This document shows, in pieces, positions 19,866 through 28,622 of a stretch of DNA of 52,515 nt. The notes beneath the pieces are model-generated. The model was not told where the DNA came from. It was given only the letters and a program-made list of their open reading frames with translations, and searched no databases. The position numbers were made by a program, and so were the translations under genes. Numbering within the stretch: the first letter of the stretch is position 1; every line of letters begins with the position of its first letter. Source of the stretch: Herbaspirillum sp. (GTDB lineage: Bacteria; Pseudomonadota; Gammaproteobacteria; Burkholderiales; Burkholderiaceae_D); assembly GCA_028291765.1 (NCBI GenBank), contig JAQGNR010000177.1, positions 1-52,515 of the forward strand, read 5' to 3'.

Positions 19866-20744
19866 TCAGTGTTGTTTGGGATTGCGCTTTTGATGTGCCA
19901 GCGTCTGCTGCGGCGATGGTTGCGTATCATCATGCAGCAGGCCGGGCGGCGGCGGCACCCTAACCGGCGTGGTGTCGTGATTGATTCCGGACAGCACGTT
20001 GTCGGTGGTTTCCGGGGTAGCATTCCAGATCGGATCGGCGGTGTTTGCAAACACCCGCTTCAACTGGTCGCCCCAGGTATTGCGAATCATCTGGAAATAC
20101 TGATTGCGTTCGTCGATGGTCACAAAGTGGCTGACCGCCAAATGATCTTTTTCATATAACAATAAATCCAGCGGCAGGCCGACCGAGATATTCGAGCGCA
20201 GCGTCGAATCCATGGAAATCAATGCGGCCTTGGCCGCTTCGTCCAGTGAGGTATTCGACCTGACGACACGGTCCAGAATCGGTTTGCCGTATTTGGATTC
20301 GCCGATCTGAAAATACAGATTCTCGTCATACGATTCGATGAAATTTCCGGCAGCATACATTTGGAACAAGCGACAGGGTTCGCCCTTGATCTGGCCGCCG
20401 AAGATGATGCTGATATTGAAATCAATGCCGAATTTGTGCAATTCGTGCGCATCGCGGTCATGCGCCTGCCGGATCGCATCGCCGAGGAGATGTGCCGCTT
20501 CATACATCGATTTCGCGGTCCACAGATTATGCCCCTCGGCATTGGTGTGCTCGACGACGATTTGGCGGATCGATTGGGAAATCGATAAGTTACCCGCAGT
20601 CATCATCACCATCACGCGTTCGCCGGGAATCTCATAGACATTCATCTTGCGATACGTGCCGATCTGATCCACGCCCGCGTTGGTGCGCGAGTCTGACAGG
20701 AAGGCGAGGCCGTCGTTGAGACGGAGGGCGACGCAATAAGTCAT
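19866..20744 (-). CDS. Anbu-type proteasome-like peptidase
   Basis: An Ntn-hydrolase of the Anbu (ancestral beta-subunit) family, relatives of the 20S proteasome beta subunit and HslV. The 292-aa protein starts Met-Thr, so Thr2 would be the nucleophile after Met removal. D18 (in SDSRT) and K33 (TYRKM) fit the Thr-Asp-Lys catalytic set. The family segments MMTAGNLSISQS, NISIIFGGQIKG and LISMDSTLRSNISVGLPLDLLLYEKD are clear. The C-terminal 60 residues are proline-rich and look disordered. In other genomes Anbu sits beside alpha-E, circularly permuted ATP-grasp and transglutaminase genes; here those lie 15-25 kb away. Confidence 0.93.
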   Translation of the reverse strand: MTYCVALRLNDGLAFLSDSRTNAGVDQIGTYRKMNVYEIPGERVMVMMTAGNLSISQSIRQIVVEHTNAEGHNLWTAKSMYEAAHLLGDAIRQAHDRDAHELHKFGIDFNISIIFGGQIKGEPCRLFQMYAAGNFIESYDENLYFQIGESKYGKPILDRVVRSNTSLDEAAKAALISMDSTLRSNISVGLPLDLLLYEKDHLAVSHFVTIDERNQYFQMIRNTWGDQLKRVFANTADPIWNATPETTDNVLSGINHDTTPVRVPPPPGLLHDDTQPSPQQTLAHQKRNPKQH

Positions 20745-21268
20745 GATGGTCGATAAGGAGGTAAAGCGATCATTCTACCGGAGTGCTTATTAAAAAAACA
20801 CATGCAGGCCATGGCATAAAGAAATGAAAAGTAGCCTTAGCTCTATATACACGCGGCTCTCAGGCTATTGTCAGGCATATACCCATGCGAATTTTGTTGA
20901 TAGAAGACAACAGATCACTGTCGGAATGGCTGGCGCTGCAGCGTGAAAACTATATCGTCGACTGCGCGAGCCGCTGCGCTAAGGTTCGCCGAATATTAAA
21001 ACCTCCACATCCCCATCACCCCTCACCATTCGACGCCAGGCGCCTACGTCATTTGCAGCCCAAGCAGACCAGCGTTTAGACGTTTAGACGTTCAATTCCC
21101 CGCCCAATTATGTTGCACCGCACCCTGAAATACCCGGATTTGGAAAGCTGGATGTAAGTTTCGACCTTCTAGAATGCGGCAGGCAGTCAACGTACCGCGG
21201 ACATAAAAAATAAATGTAACGCATGCCCAAGGCACGCGTATTCAAATTAAAAATCAGGAGACCTATTC
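20745..21268. other. Gene-poor junction between Anbu and the ABC importer
   Basis: About 520 bases hold only the response-regulator relic described separately, a short GTTTAGAC duplication near 21072-21090, and the importer leader with an AGGAGA ribosome site before 21269. No intact gene, terminal repeats or transposase remains are recognised. Confidence 0.6.
20885..20986 (+). pseudogene. Remnant of an OmpR-type response regulator (5' end only)
   Basis: The ATG at 20885 opens with a receiver-domain start (MRILLIEDNRSLSEWLA, then RENYIVDCAS) with the acidic pocket E/D residues. Homology is lost after about 33 residues, and the open frame (to 21079) continues as unrelated Pro/His-rich sequence. 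The phosphoacceptor aspartate, the rest of the receiver and the DNA-binding domain are absent. Two residues also seem missing after SEWLA compared with intact relatives. It looks like the scar of a deletion or insertion event at the edge of the accessory block. Confidence 0.65.
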
Positions 21269-22285
21269 ATGAAATTTTCTTTCAGTAGTGCATTTCTGCC
21301 GACCCTATTAGTCGCGGCGACAATGGCCGTATCAACGCAGGCAAGCGCTGCCGATGCGCCAAAAATCACCATTATGGTCGGCGGTATTACCAAAATTATT
21401 TATCTGCCGGCGAAACTGACGGAGCAGCTCGGCTACTTCAAGGATGAGGGCCTGGATGTTGAATTACAGTCGCAGCCGGCCGGCGTCGATGCGGAAAATG
21501 AATTACTGGCAGGGGCAGTGCAGGCAGTGGTTGGCTTTTACGATCACTCGATCGATTTGCAAAGTAAAGGCAAGGAAATCACGGCTCTGGTGATCTTCGG
21601 GCAAGTGCCGGGCGAAGTCGAAATGGTTTCGACTCAGGCGAGCGCCACCATCAAGAGCATGGCCGATGTCAAAGGCAAGACGCTAGGCGTGACCGGTCTG
21701 GGTTCATCCACCAATTTCCTGACGCAATATCTGGCCGCCAAACAAGGCATCTTGCCCAGTCAGTATTCCGTGCTGCCGGTTGGCGCCGACAATTCGTTCA
21801 TCGCCGCGATCAAGCAGAACCGCATCGATGCCGGCATGACGACCGAACCGACAATATCGCAATTGCTGAAAACCGGCGATGCGGCGGTACTGGTCGATAT
21901 GCGTACAGTCGAAGGGACGATGAAGGCCTTGGGCGGTTTGTATCCAGCCTCCAGCCTGTATGTGCAAGGCCCATGGCTGAGCGCGCACAAAGCTGAAGCT
22001 GCCAAACTGGCGCATGCCTTCGTCAGAACGCTGAAATTCATCAAAACGCACAGCGCAGAACAAATCGCCGAGCAAATGCCGAAGGACTATTACGGCAACA
22101 ACAAGGAACTGTATTTGCAGGCATTGCGCAGTTCGCTGCCGATGTTTTCGCCGGACGGGCGGATGCCGGCCGGCGGTCCGGAAACCGTGCTGGCGGTGTT
22201 GTCTGCCGCCAATCCTAACGTCAAGGGCAAAAGCATCAATTTGTCCAAAACATATACCAACGAATTCGTCGACATGGCGAAGTAA
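21269..22285 (+). CDS. ABC importer substrate-binding protein, NitT/TauT (NMT1/THI5-like) type
   Basis: Periplasmic binding protein, 338 aa, signal peptide ending at about ASA-A (residues 1-28). The NMT1/THI5-like fold is indicated by KITIMVGGITKIIYLPAKLTEQLGYFKDEGLDVEL, by the LAGAVQAVVGFYDHSI segment and by VKGKTLGVTGLGSSTNFLTQYLA. Relatives bind sulfonates, nitrate, pyrimidine precursors or aromatic acids; the ligand cannot be told from sequence. AGGAGA lies eight bases before the ATG. First gene of a three-gene importer. Confidence 0.9.
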   Translation: MKFSFSSAFLPTLLVAATMAVSTQASAADAPKITIMVGGITKIIYLPAKLTEQLGYFKDEGLDVELQSQPAGVDAENELLAGAVQAVVGFYDHSIDLQSKGKEITALVIFGQVPGEVEMVSTQASATIKSMADVKGKTLGVTGLGSSTNFLTQYLAAKQGILPSQYSVLPVGADNSFIAAIKQNRIDAGMTTEPTISQLLKTGDAAVLVDMRTVEGTMKALGGLYPASSLYVQGPWLSAHKAEAAKLAHAFVRTLKFIKTHSAEQIAEQMPKDYYGNNKELYLQALRSSLPMFSPDGRMPAGGPETVLAVLSAANPNVKGKSINLSKTYTNEFVDMAK

Positions 22286-22342
22286 AACCGCCAAGGCCGC
22301 TGCACCAGCGGCGGCCCTGACGACTCAATCAAAAGACATTTC

Positions 22343-23191
22343 ATGAATCCAAGTACTTACCCGACCAGCGCGGCGGTCCTGCCGCGGGCTGCAGACGCTG
22401 CTCTTGCTACTGCTGCTACCCCTGCGATTGAATTGCGCAACGTATCTTGCCGTTTCATTTCCCCGGATGGCAAAGCCACCGTTGCATTGCGCGACTTTAC
22501 GATGAGCGTGGCGCGCGGCGAATTTGTCGCCATCGTAGGACCGACCGGTTGCGGCAAATCGACCACGCTGAGCCTGATCACCGGATTGCTGAAACCGACC
22601 CTCGGCGAAGTACGCGTCATGGGCGCGCCGGTGGATGGCATCGATCCGCGCATCGGTTTCGTATTTCAGAATGATGCGGTATTCCCATGGCGCAGTGTGA
22701 TGCACAACATTGCTGCGGGACCGCTGTTTCGCGGCAAATCCAAAGACGAGGCTTACGGCTTGGCGGAACAATGGATAGGCCGAGTCGGATTGGAGAAGTT
22801 CGGCAGCCATTATCCGCATCAATTGTCGGGCGGCATGCGCAAGCGCGTCGCACTGGCGCAAACCTTCATCAACAGTCCCGAAATCTTACTGATGGATGAA
22901 CCTTTCAGTGCGCTCGACATGCAGACCCGCACATTGATGCAGGACGAACTGCTGCAGCTATGGTCGGCGCAGACAGGTTCCGTCGTATTCGTCACGCATG
23001 ATCTGGAAGAAGCCATCGCATTGGCCGACAAGGTCTACGTATTGACCGCGCGTCCTGCAACGCTAAAGAGCGTCTACGAGATCGACCTGCCACGACCGCG
23101 CATCACATCCGAGATCCGTTATGAACCGGGATTTATCGAGATTTCCCGCAAGATCTGGGCCGATCTACGCGAAGAAGTCCACATCAATTAA
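22343..23191 (+). CDS. ABC importer ATP-binding protein, NitT/TauT type
   Basis: ATPase of the importer, 282 aa. Walker A GPTGCGKST (66-74), Q-loop FQND (108-111), signature LSGGMRKR (161-168), Walker B ILLMDEP (181-187) and switch histidine VTHD (217-220). The LEEAIALADKVYVLTARPATLKSVYEIDLPRPR tail is typical of the SsuB/TauB class. About 28 N-terminal residues are Ala-rich and precede the ABC domain. Located 57 bases after the binding protein and 24 before the permease. Confidence 0.93.
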   Translation: MNPSTYPTSAAVLPRAADAALATAATPAIELRNVSCRFISPDGKATVALRDFTMSVARGEFVAIVGPTGCGKSTTLSLITGLLKPTLGEVRVMGAPVDGIDPRIGFVFQNDAVFPWRSVMHNIAAGPLFRGKSKDEAYGLAEQWIGRVGLEKFGSHYPHQLSGGMRKRVALAQTFINSPEILLMDEPFSALDMQTRTLMQDELLQLWSAQTGSVVFVTHDLEEAIALADKVYVLTARPATLKSVYEIDLPRPRITSEIRYEPGFIEISRKIWADLREEVHIN

Positions 23192-23215
23192 TCGTTATCT
23201 GTACAAGGCATATTC

Positions 23216-24070
23216 ATGAACCAAGCAGAACTCCCCTATCAACTCAGTGCCGAAAGCCTGGCCAGCGTCGAGCAAGTAGCGCAGCGCAAAATCCGGCAAC
23301 GTTACCAGATGGTTATTGCACTGCGCGTGGCCATTCTGGTTTTTGTTCTGGGCGGCTGGGAATTGTCGGCCAGATTGTTATGGATAGATCCGTTTTTCTT
23401 TTCGCAACCATCGTTGATCGTGCTCCAGATTTATGACTGGATTGTTGAAGGCACGTCGCAAGGACCGTTATGGAGACAAGTACTGGTAACGCTGGAAGAA
23501 ACGGTATTGGGCTTCCTGATGGGCGCGGTCGCCGGAGTGATCTGCGGCATTTTATTGGGCCGCAATAAATTATTGTCCGACGTCTTCAGCATCTACATCC
23601 AGATCGCCAACTCGATTCCTCGCGTGGTATTAGGCTCGATTTTCGTCATTTCGCTGGGCCTGGGCATGGCATCCAAAGTCGCGCTGGCTTTCGTGATGGT
23701 GTTCTTTGTTGTGTTCGGCAATGCATTCCAGGGCGTGCGCGAGGCGGATCGCTACATGATCGCCAATGCCCAGATTCTCGGCGCTTCACGCCGCCAGGTG
23801 ACAACGGCGGTCGTGATTCCATCCGCGCTGAGCTGGATTCTGGCCAGCCTGCATGTCAGTTTCGGTTTCGCGCTGGTCGGCGCAGTCGTCGGTGAGTTTC
23901 TGGGTTCGAAAGAGGGCATCGGTTTGCTGATATCGACGGCGCAAGGCGCTTTTAACGCCAGCGGTGTATTTGCAGCAATGATTGTATTGGCGGTAGTGGC
24001 ATTGGCTGCCGATTACTTGCTGATGCGATTGGAAAAACGGCTATTGAAATGGCGTCCCGCGGCTTTCTGA
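23216..24070 (+). CDS. ABC importer permease, NitT/TauT type
   Basis: Inner-membrane permease, 284 aa, about six membrane segments, the first at roughly residues 32-50. It carries the EAA cytoplasmic loop (EADRYMIANAQILGASRRQ, about 176-194) that contacts the ATPase, and the family segment ALVGAVVGEFLGSKEGIGLLI. No regulator or catabolic enzyme accompanies the three importer genes, so their substrate stays open. Confidence 0.92.
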   Translation: MNQAELPYQLSAESLASVEQVAQRKIRQRYQMVIALRVAILVFVLGGWELSARLLWIDPFFFSQPSLIVLQIYDWIVEGTSQGPLWRQVLVTLEETVLGFLMGAVAGVICGILLGRNKLLSDVFSIYIQIANSIPRVVLGSIFVISLGLGMASKVALAFVMVFFVVFGNAFQGVREADRYMIANAQILGASRRQVTTAVVIPSALSWILASLHVSFGFALVGAVVGEFLGSKEGIGLLISTAQGAFNASGVFAAMIVLAVVALAADYLLMRLEKRLLKWRPAAF

Positions 24071-24178
24071 GTTTTCCCCGCCGGATAGATGTTTTGAACT
24101 CGAGCGCATGCGCAATGCGCTTTTTACCCCACGACTGATTTGGAGGTCACTTATAGACAACAACAGCAACAGCTTCAC

Positions 24179-24191
24179 GTAACGCGGTTAC
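24179..24191. promoter_or_regulatory. Palindrome GTAAC-GCG-GTTAC before the beta-propeller gene
   Basis: A perfect five-base inverted repeat with a three-base centre lies about 100 bases upstream of the YncE-like gene. Its position between two transcription units makes it a possible operator; no regulator is assigned. Confidence 0.35.
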
Positions 24192-24193
24192 AG

Positions 24194-24286
24194 ATGCACA
24201 CAATATCAAGAACAAAGCACTACGGATGAATGCGGGCCTTATGGACTGGCCTCGATTTTCTGTAAAAAAATGCACACAATCTCAGG
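24194..24286. repeat. 17-bp direct repeat in the leader of the beta-propeller gene
   Basis: ATGCACACAATATCAAG (24194-24210) recurs as ATGCACACAATCTCAGG (24270-24286), two mismatches, 76 bases apart. The second copy overlaps the ribosome site of the gene at 24295. Confidence 0.6.
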
Positions 24287-24294
24287 AGACAGGA

Positions 24295-25380
24295 ATGAAA
24301 ATGAACAAAAAATACATGCTGACGGCGCTCGCACTTGCGAGCACATTGATCGTCGCGGGCAACGCCTCCGCTTTTGACGGCTGGCACGTTGAAGACGCAA
24401 CAACCATACCGGGCAAAGGCTCAGGATGGGATTATGTCGCGCTGGATCAGCAGCACCATCACTTGTTCATCGGCCATCGCAAAGAGGGCCTTCAGGTGTT
24501 CGATACGACCACGCACAAGGTGGTGAAAGTGATTGCAGGAACGGCGACTGCCGGATCGAACGGCGCGCTCCTGATGCCGGAATTCGATCTTGGCATCTCG
24601 AATAATCAAGATGGAACGGTGACGCCTTTCAAGCTGTCCACGCTTGAGGCCAAGCCGGCGATCAAGTTGGGCGCGGACCTCGATACCAGCCATTACGATA
24701 GCGCGACGAAACGCGTCGTCGTCAATATGGGCGGCGAAGCAGATGGTACGGATTTGATTGTGCTGCAAGCACCGGCGCTCGATATCGTGGGGAAAATCCA
24801 CGTGCCAACCAAGTCGCCAGAGCATGCCGAAGCTGACGGCAAGGGTAATTTTTACCTGACGGCCAGAGATATCGACACGGTATTGCGGCTGGATACAAGT
24901 ACGCTGAAGATTACGGCAAGCTGGAAGACGCCTGGATGCGGGCAAACCACCGGCTTGACGCTCGATGCAGCCCATGACCGCATCTTTCTGGGATGTCGCG
25001 GACGCGGCGAGACGCAACCGTCCTTTGTGGTCATGAACGCCGCCACCGGCGCGGTCATTTACAAAAGCGATATTGGCGGAGGCAATGACGAAGTCGTTTT
25101 CGATCCCGACCTAAAACGCGTTTTTCTTGCGAACGGCATCAATGCTGTTCTGAATGTGTTCGAACAGGTTGATGTAGACACCTACAAACCGGTCGACGCC
25201 ATGGGTACACGCGCCGGCGTTCGCACGATGGCCATCGATGCAAAAACCAAAAAGATTTATGCGGTGGCCTCGGAGGGAAGCGCCGACTATACGAAAAAGG
25301 TGCTGACTACTGTTTCTCCTTATTACGCCAATACATTTTTCGATAACAAATTTACCGTCCTGACGATCACGAAAGATTGA
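24295..25380 (+). CDS. Exported YncE-like beta-propeller protein
   Basis: A 361-aa secreted protein with a signal peptide ending ASA-F (about residue 27). The body is made of repeating beta-propeller blades of the YncE/NHL-like kind: LDQQHHHLFIGHRKEGLQVFDT, DAAHDRIFLGCRGRG, DAKTKKIYAVASEG. Such proteins act as periplasmic scaffolds or ligand binders. The start is the ATG at 24295, which has AGGAGAC seven bases upstream; an in-frame ATG at 24226 has none. It sits between the ABC importer and a porin, so a role in uptake or sensing of the same compound is possible. Confidence 0.82.
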   Translation: MKMNKKYMLTALALASTLIVAGNASAFDGWHVEDATTIPGKGSGWDYVALDQQHHHLFIGHRKEGLQVFDTTTHKVVKVIAGTATAGSNGALLMPEFDLGISNNQDGTVTPFKLSTLEAKPAIKLGADLDTSHYDSATKRVVVNMGGEADGTDLIVLQAPALDIVGKIHVPTKSPEHAEADGKGNFYLTARDIDTVLRLDTSTLKITASWKTPGCGQTTGLTLDAAHDRIFLGCRGRGETQPSFVVMNAATGAVIYKSDIGGGNDEVVFDPDLKRVFLANGINAVLNVFEQVDVDTYKPVDAMGTRAGVRTMAIDAKTKKIYAVASEGSADYTKKVLTTVSPYYANTFFDNKFTVLTITKD

Positions 25381-25473
25381 CGCCTGACGGGTCATATTTA
25401 TAGAGAATTGCGGTGCTGAGAAAAACTTCGACCGCAATTTTCTTTTCGTCTATTGAATAATTAAGGGGATGAA

Positions 25474-26607
25474 ATGAATAAATTAATATCAGGGGTATCT
25501 CTTGCTGCGCTGGGATGTATGGTCAGCGGCATTGCGCATGCGGACCGGTTCGACGACACTTTTGACGGCCGAACCGGCACCACCGGCGTTATCGTTTATG
25601 GCGTGATGAATGTGGACCTCGATAACGTCAGGACGACGCACAATGGCGTCGGGATCAACGTGACCCGCGAGAACAGCAATTCGTCGCGGATCGGTTTTCT
25701 GGGCATGGAAGACTTGGGCGGCGGCATGTCGGCGATCTTTCAACTCGAGGGTAAGGTTGGTGTGAATAACGGTAGCGGCGCGCTGTTTGCCCGGGAGACG
25801 TTTGTCGGGCTCGCCGGTAATTTCGGCGCCGCCAAGCTCGGCAATATGGATCCGCCGATCGATGAAATCAAAAACATTGTCGGCAACTCGACGACCTTCA
25901 TGACGAGCATATTGAGCACCGAAGCGATTCTGAACAACAACTCCGGCGATGCCTTCGGCGCCAGCAATGCCGGCAAAAATAATGGCTTTCCGGTCATGAA
26001 CGACACCATGCCCAATTCCGTCAAATATGAGACGCCGGTTTTTGGTGGCGTTTATGGCAGCGCGATGTACTCGCATCTTGCCAACCAGGGGGTTGGGCTG
26101 GTGCCGCATGCTGTCGGCGCAAATATTGTTTATGCCGGCGGACCGAACAAAATCGCAGTGGCCACATCACACGACACCTCCGTGTTCGGTTCGGGATTGA
26201 GCGATCAAGTCGTTACGGTTGCCGGCAGTACGATTTTTGGCCCGATGAAGGTGGGATTGACATACAGCCGACAGAGTGCGGACTTTGTTGGCGGAACCGT
26301 CCATCGTAATTATTGGGCGGCATCGGGCACCTACTCGATAGGCGTGGGTAAGATTTTCGCCTATTACGGTAAGGCCGGTAACGGCAGTCTGGATAATCCG
26401 GGTTTGAGCCAGACCGGCGCCAGCTTCTATGAACTCAGCTATTCCTATCTGCTGTCCAAGCGCACCACCCTGTACACAGGCTACGTGAAAATCAACAACC
26501 AGGCGAATGCCACGTATCAGATCGGGGTAAATGGCATTTCGGGCGGCTCAACCGATGCGGGAACGAGCGTTTCCGGATTTATTATGGGGATGCGGCATAC
26601 ATTTTAA
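25474..26607 (+). CDS. Outer-membrane porin, Burkholderiales general porin type
   Basis: A trimeric beta-barrel porin, 377 aa. The signal peptide ends AHA-D (about residue 23). The N-terminal VIVYGVMNVDL, SSRIGFLGMEDLGGGMSAIFQLEG and FVGLAGNFGAAKLGNMD segments are typical of neisserial/burkholderial porins, and the protein ends with phenylalanine (GMRHTF), the signal recognised by the BAM assembly machine. AAGGGGATG-type ribosome site. Downstream of the importer and beta-propeller genes, consistent with an uptake set. Confidence 0.92.
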   Translation: MNKLISGVSLAALGCMVSGIAHADRFDDTFDGRTGTTGVIVYGVMNVDLDNVRTTHNGVGINVTRENSNSSRIGFLGMEDLGGGMSAIFQLEGKVGVNNGSGALFARETFVGLAGNFGAAKLGNMDPPIDEIKNIVGNSTTFMTSILSTEAILNNNSGDAFGASNAGKNNGFPVMNDTMPNSVKYETPVFGGVYGSAMYSHLANQGVGLVPHAVGANIVYAGGPNKIAVATSHDTSVFGSGLSDQVVTVAGSTIFGPMKVGLTYSRQSADFVGGTVHRNYWAASGTYSIGVGKIFAYYGKAGNGSLDNPGLSQTGASFYELSYSYLLSKRTTLYTGYVKINNQANATYQIGVNGISGGSTDAGTSVSGFIMGMRHTF

Positions 26608-26761
26608 AGCGAACGCCGCGGCTGCCAGCCCCTCTCACTTGCTAGCCAGGTCGAGTCGGGCCGGCGTCGCGGCATCGCGTTGCCGGCGGCGCAATATATC
26701 CTGAATAAATCAACGTTTCATTCATGCTTTCTTAAATTCCAAGAAAAATTAAATACAGCAT

Positions 26762-27289
26762 ATGACGACAAATAATTACAGCGCGCCTACCAAAATTTTC
26801 CATTGGCTAACCGTCATTCTTCTCGTGATTCAGTACGCCGTGGGTTGGTTGATGCCGGGTGTGCATCGCGGCACGCTGCCCGTTGGATTGATCAGTTGGC
26901 ACGTCTCTATCGGTGCGGTGATCATATTGCTGGTTCTGGTGCGCTTGGTTTGGCATTGGATCAAGCCGTCGCCGCCGCCCTTGCAAACAGTCTCTCCGTT
27001 ATTGCAAAAATTCGCGCGTGCGACGCACACCCTGCTGTACTTGTTGCTGGTTGCCTTCCCGCTGATGGGCTGGGCCAATGCATCGGTGCGCGGCTGGTCG
27101 TTGACATTTTTCGACCTTATCCCGTTGCCGTCTCTGGCGCCGAAAGGGTCCCCGATCGGACACGCATTCGGCGAATTACATACGCCATTCGCCTGGGTTT
27201 TGTGTGGAGTCATTGCATTGCACGTCAGCGGTGCGCTTTACCATTACCTCGTCGTAAAAGACGATACTTTGCGGCGCATGCTGGCCTAG
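26762..27289 (+). CDS. Cytochrome b561 family protein
   Basis: A di-haem b-type cytochrome of the inner membrane, 175 aa, four membrane helices. Conserved histidines lie in KIFHWLT (H14), ISWHVSIG (H47), the ELHTPFAW region and ALHVSGALYHYL, the expected ligands. Such proteins move electrons from quinol or act as superoxide:quinone oxidoreductases (CybB type). The stop codon shares the sequence CTAG with the stop of the converging HAD gene. Confidence 0.9.
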   Translation: MTTNNYSAPTKIFHWLTVILLVIQYAVGWLMPGVHRGTLPVGLISWHVSIGAVIILLVLVRLVWHWIKPSPPPLQTVSPLLQKFARATHTLLYLLLVAFPLMGWANASVRGWSLTFFDLIPLPSLAPKGSPIGHAFGELHTPFAWVLCGVIALHVSGALYHYLVVKDDTLRRMLA

Positions 27290-27936
27290 ATATTGTGGGA
27301 AACGCGGTTAATTAACGCAGGAAGAAGCGCCATGTCGCTGAATGCGATATGGCCGGCGCCGGCGGCATTAGAAAATTGCTGCGCTGGATCGTACAAAAAA
27401 GGCATCATGCCGGCGCGTTTGGCTGCTTCTATGCCTGTCAGGCTATCTTCTACAACAGCACATTTGGACGGTGCAATACCCATCGCATTTGCTGCCCAAA
27501 GAAATAGGTCGGGTTCGGGCTTCCAGCTCTGAATGTCATAAGAGCTAAAAACATTGCCCTGAAAGTAATGCGCCAGATTCGTTACCAGAAGTGCTTGCTG
27601 TATCTTTGCCATCGGCCCGCTGGATGCAACGCACTTCGGTAATCGAATCTCTTTCAGCGCTCCGATTACGCCTTTGGTAGGCTCTAGCTTGTCTTGAAAA
27701 AGCTGGGCGACGAGATCTCTATAGCGAGGGACAAAATCGCTATTCAAACTGGTTTTGTGCCGGTCTTCAATATCCTGCAAAATGTTCGCCAACTGATGGC
27801 CTCGATATCGCGATAACAACGCCTCCATAGTTTCGACTATCCCAAGTTCCTTTAGTAGCTGCTCAAGACCCAGGTTGCAGAGGTGCTCGCTGTCGACCAG
27901 TGTTCCGTCGCAGTCAAAAATTATGCACTCTATCAA
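27286..27936 (-). CDS. HAD-superfamily phosphatase, YieH/phosphoglycolate-phosphatase-like
   Basis: A cap-type HAD phosphatase, 216 aa, with nucleophile motif DCDGT (D8, D10), a helical cap (about 20-80), motif II SSGP, and acidic motif VVEDSLTGIEAA. The DCDGTLVDSE, SGYDIQ-like (SSYDIQSWKPEPDLF) and HYFQGNVFS segments resemble E. coli YieH, a 6-phosphogluconate phosphatase, but substrate specificity in this family is loose. It is divergent from the NUDIX gene and at the left edge of the A+T-rich block. Confidence 0.86.
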   Translation of the reverse strand: MIECIIFDCDGTLVDSEHLCNLGLEQLLKELGIVETMEALLSRYRGHQLANILQDIEDRHKTSLNSDFVPRYRDLVAQLFQDKLEPTKGVIGALKEIRLPKCVASSGPMAKIQQALLVTNLAHYFQGNVFSSYDIQSWKPEPDLFLWAANAMGIAPSKCAVVEDSLTGIEAAKRAGMMPFLYDPAQQFSNAAGAGHIAFSDMALLPALINRVSHNI

Positions 27937-28071
27937 TTTTTACTCATTGTTGGATTTGGGTATCGGTTACTGATTGGTCGTTATCGAAGTTATCGTAAAA
28001 CCGTGAGGAATCCCATATTCTTTTTGGAATTTTATTTTGATACGATACTTATTCCTACTTCTGGAATACAG

Positions 28072-28611
28072 ATGACCGAATATTTATTGAAACAACTGTC
28101 CGAATACGTAAATCTTTTCCCTGGCGAACGCGCTGATATGCAGTCAGTTGTAGAACAGATTAAATCCGATATAAATATATTGGATCGAAAAACGATTCCA
28201 GGACACATTACCGCCAGCGGCATTGTCTTGTCGAAAGACTGCATGTTAATGATCCGCCATCCCGTACTGGGGAAATGGCTCCAGCCCGGAGGCCACGTGG
28301 AACGTGACGAAACGCCGCTTCATGCTGCGATACGCGAAGTTAAAGAAGAAACGGGAATTTCGGTAAAACTTCATGCATGGCACCGATGGAATCAATTCCC
28401 CATAGACATTAGCATTCATATGATTGCTGCCAATGAACGCAAATCTGAACTTGCACACCTTCATTACGACTTTAGATACATGTTGACCGGTTCGGGTGCT
28501 CTGGGATTTGGCGAGCATGCCAGCGCCTGGAAAAATATCGCAGATATTGAAGAATCGAAACTTACGGGTTTGGTTAAAAAAATTCACAAACTAAAAATAG
28601 AAGAAAGTTAA
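28072..28611 (+). CDS. NUDIX hydrolase
   Basis: A 179-aa NUDIX pyrophosphohydrolase. The box is complete: G74-x5-E80-x7-R88-E89-V90-x-E92-E93-x-G95-I96, giving the metal-binding glutamates. A helical N-terminal extension of about 45 residues precedes it. The preferred start is the ATG at 28072; an in-frame start at 27883 would lie inside the HAD gene on the other strand and adds an unlike hydrophobic leader. Probably cleaves a nucleoside diphosphate derivative. Followed after 11 bases by the adenosylhomocysteinase-like gene, so likely co-transcribed. Confidence 0.88.
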   Translation: MTEYLLKQLSEYVNLFPGERADMQSVVEQIKSDINILDRKTIPGHITASGIVLSKDCMLMIRHPVLGKWLQPGGHVERDETPLHAAIREVKEETGISVKLHAWHRWNQFPIDISIHMIAANERKSELAHLHYDFRYMLTGSGALGFGEHASAWKNIADIEESKLTGLVKKIHKLKIEES

Positions 28612-28622
28612 ATAAGATTCTT

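Noticed and set aside
27883..28071. Longer NUDIX start
   Set aside because: It would overlap the HAD gene start on the other strand, and the extra residues are hydrophobic and unlike the family.
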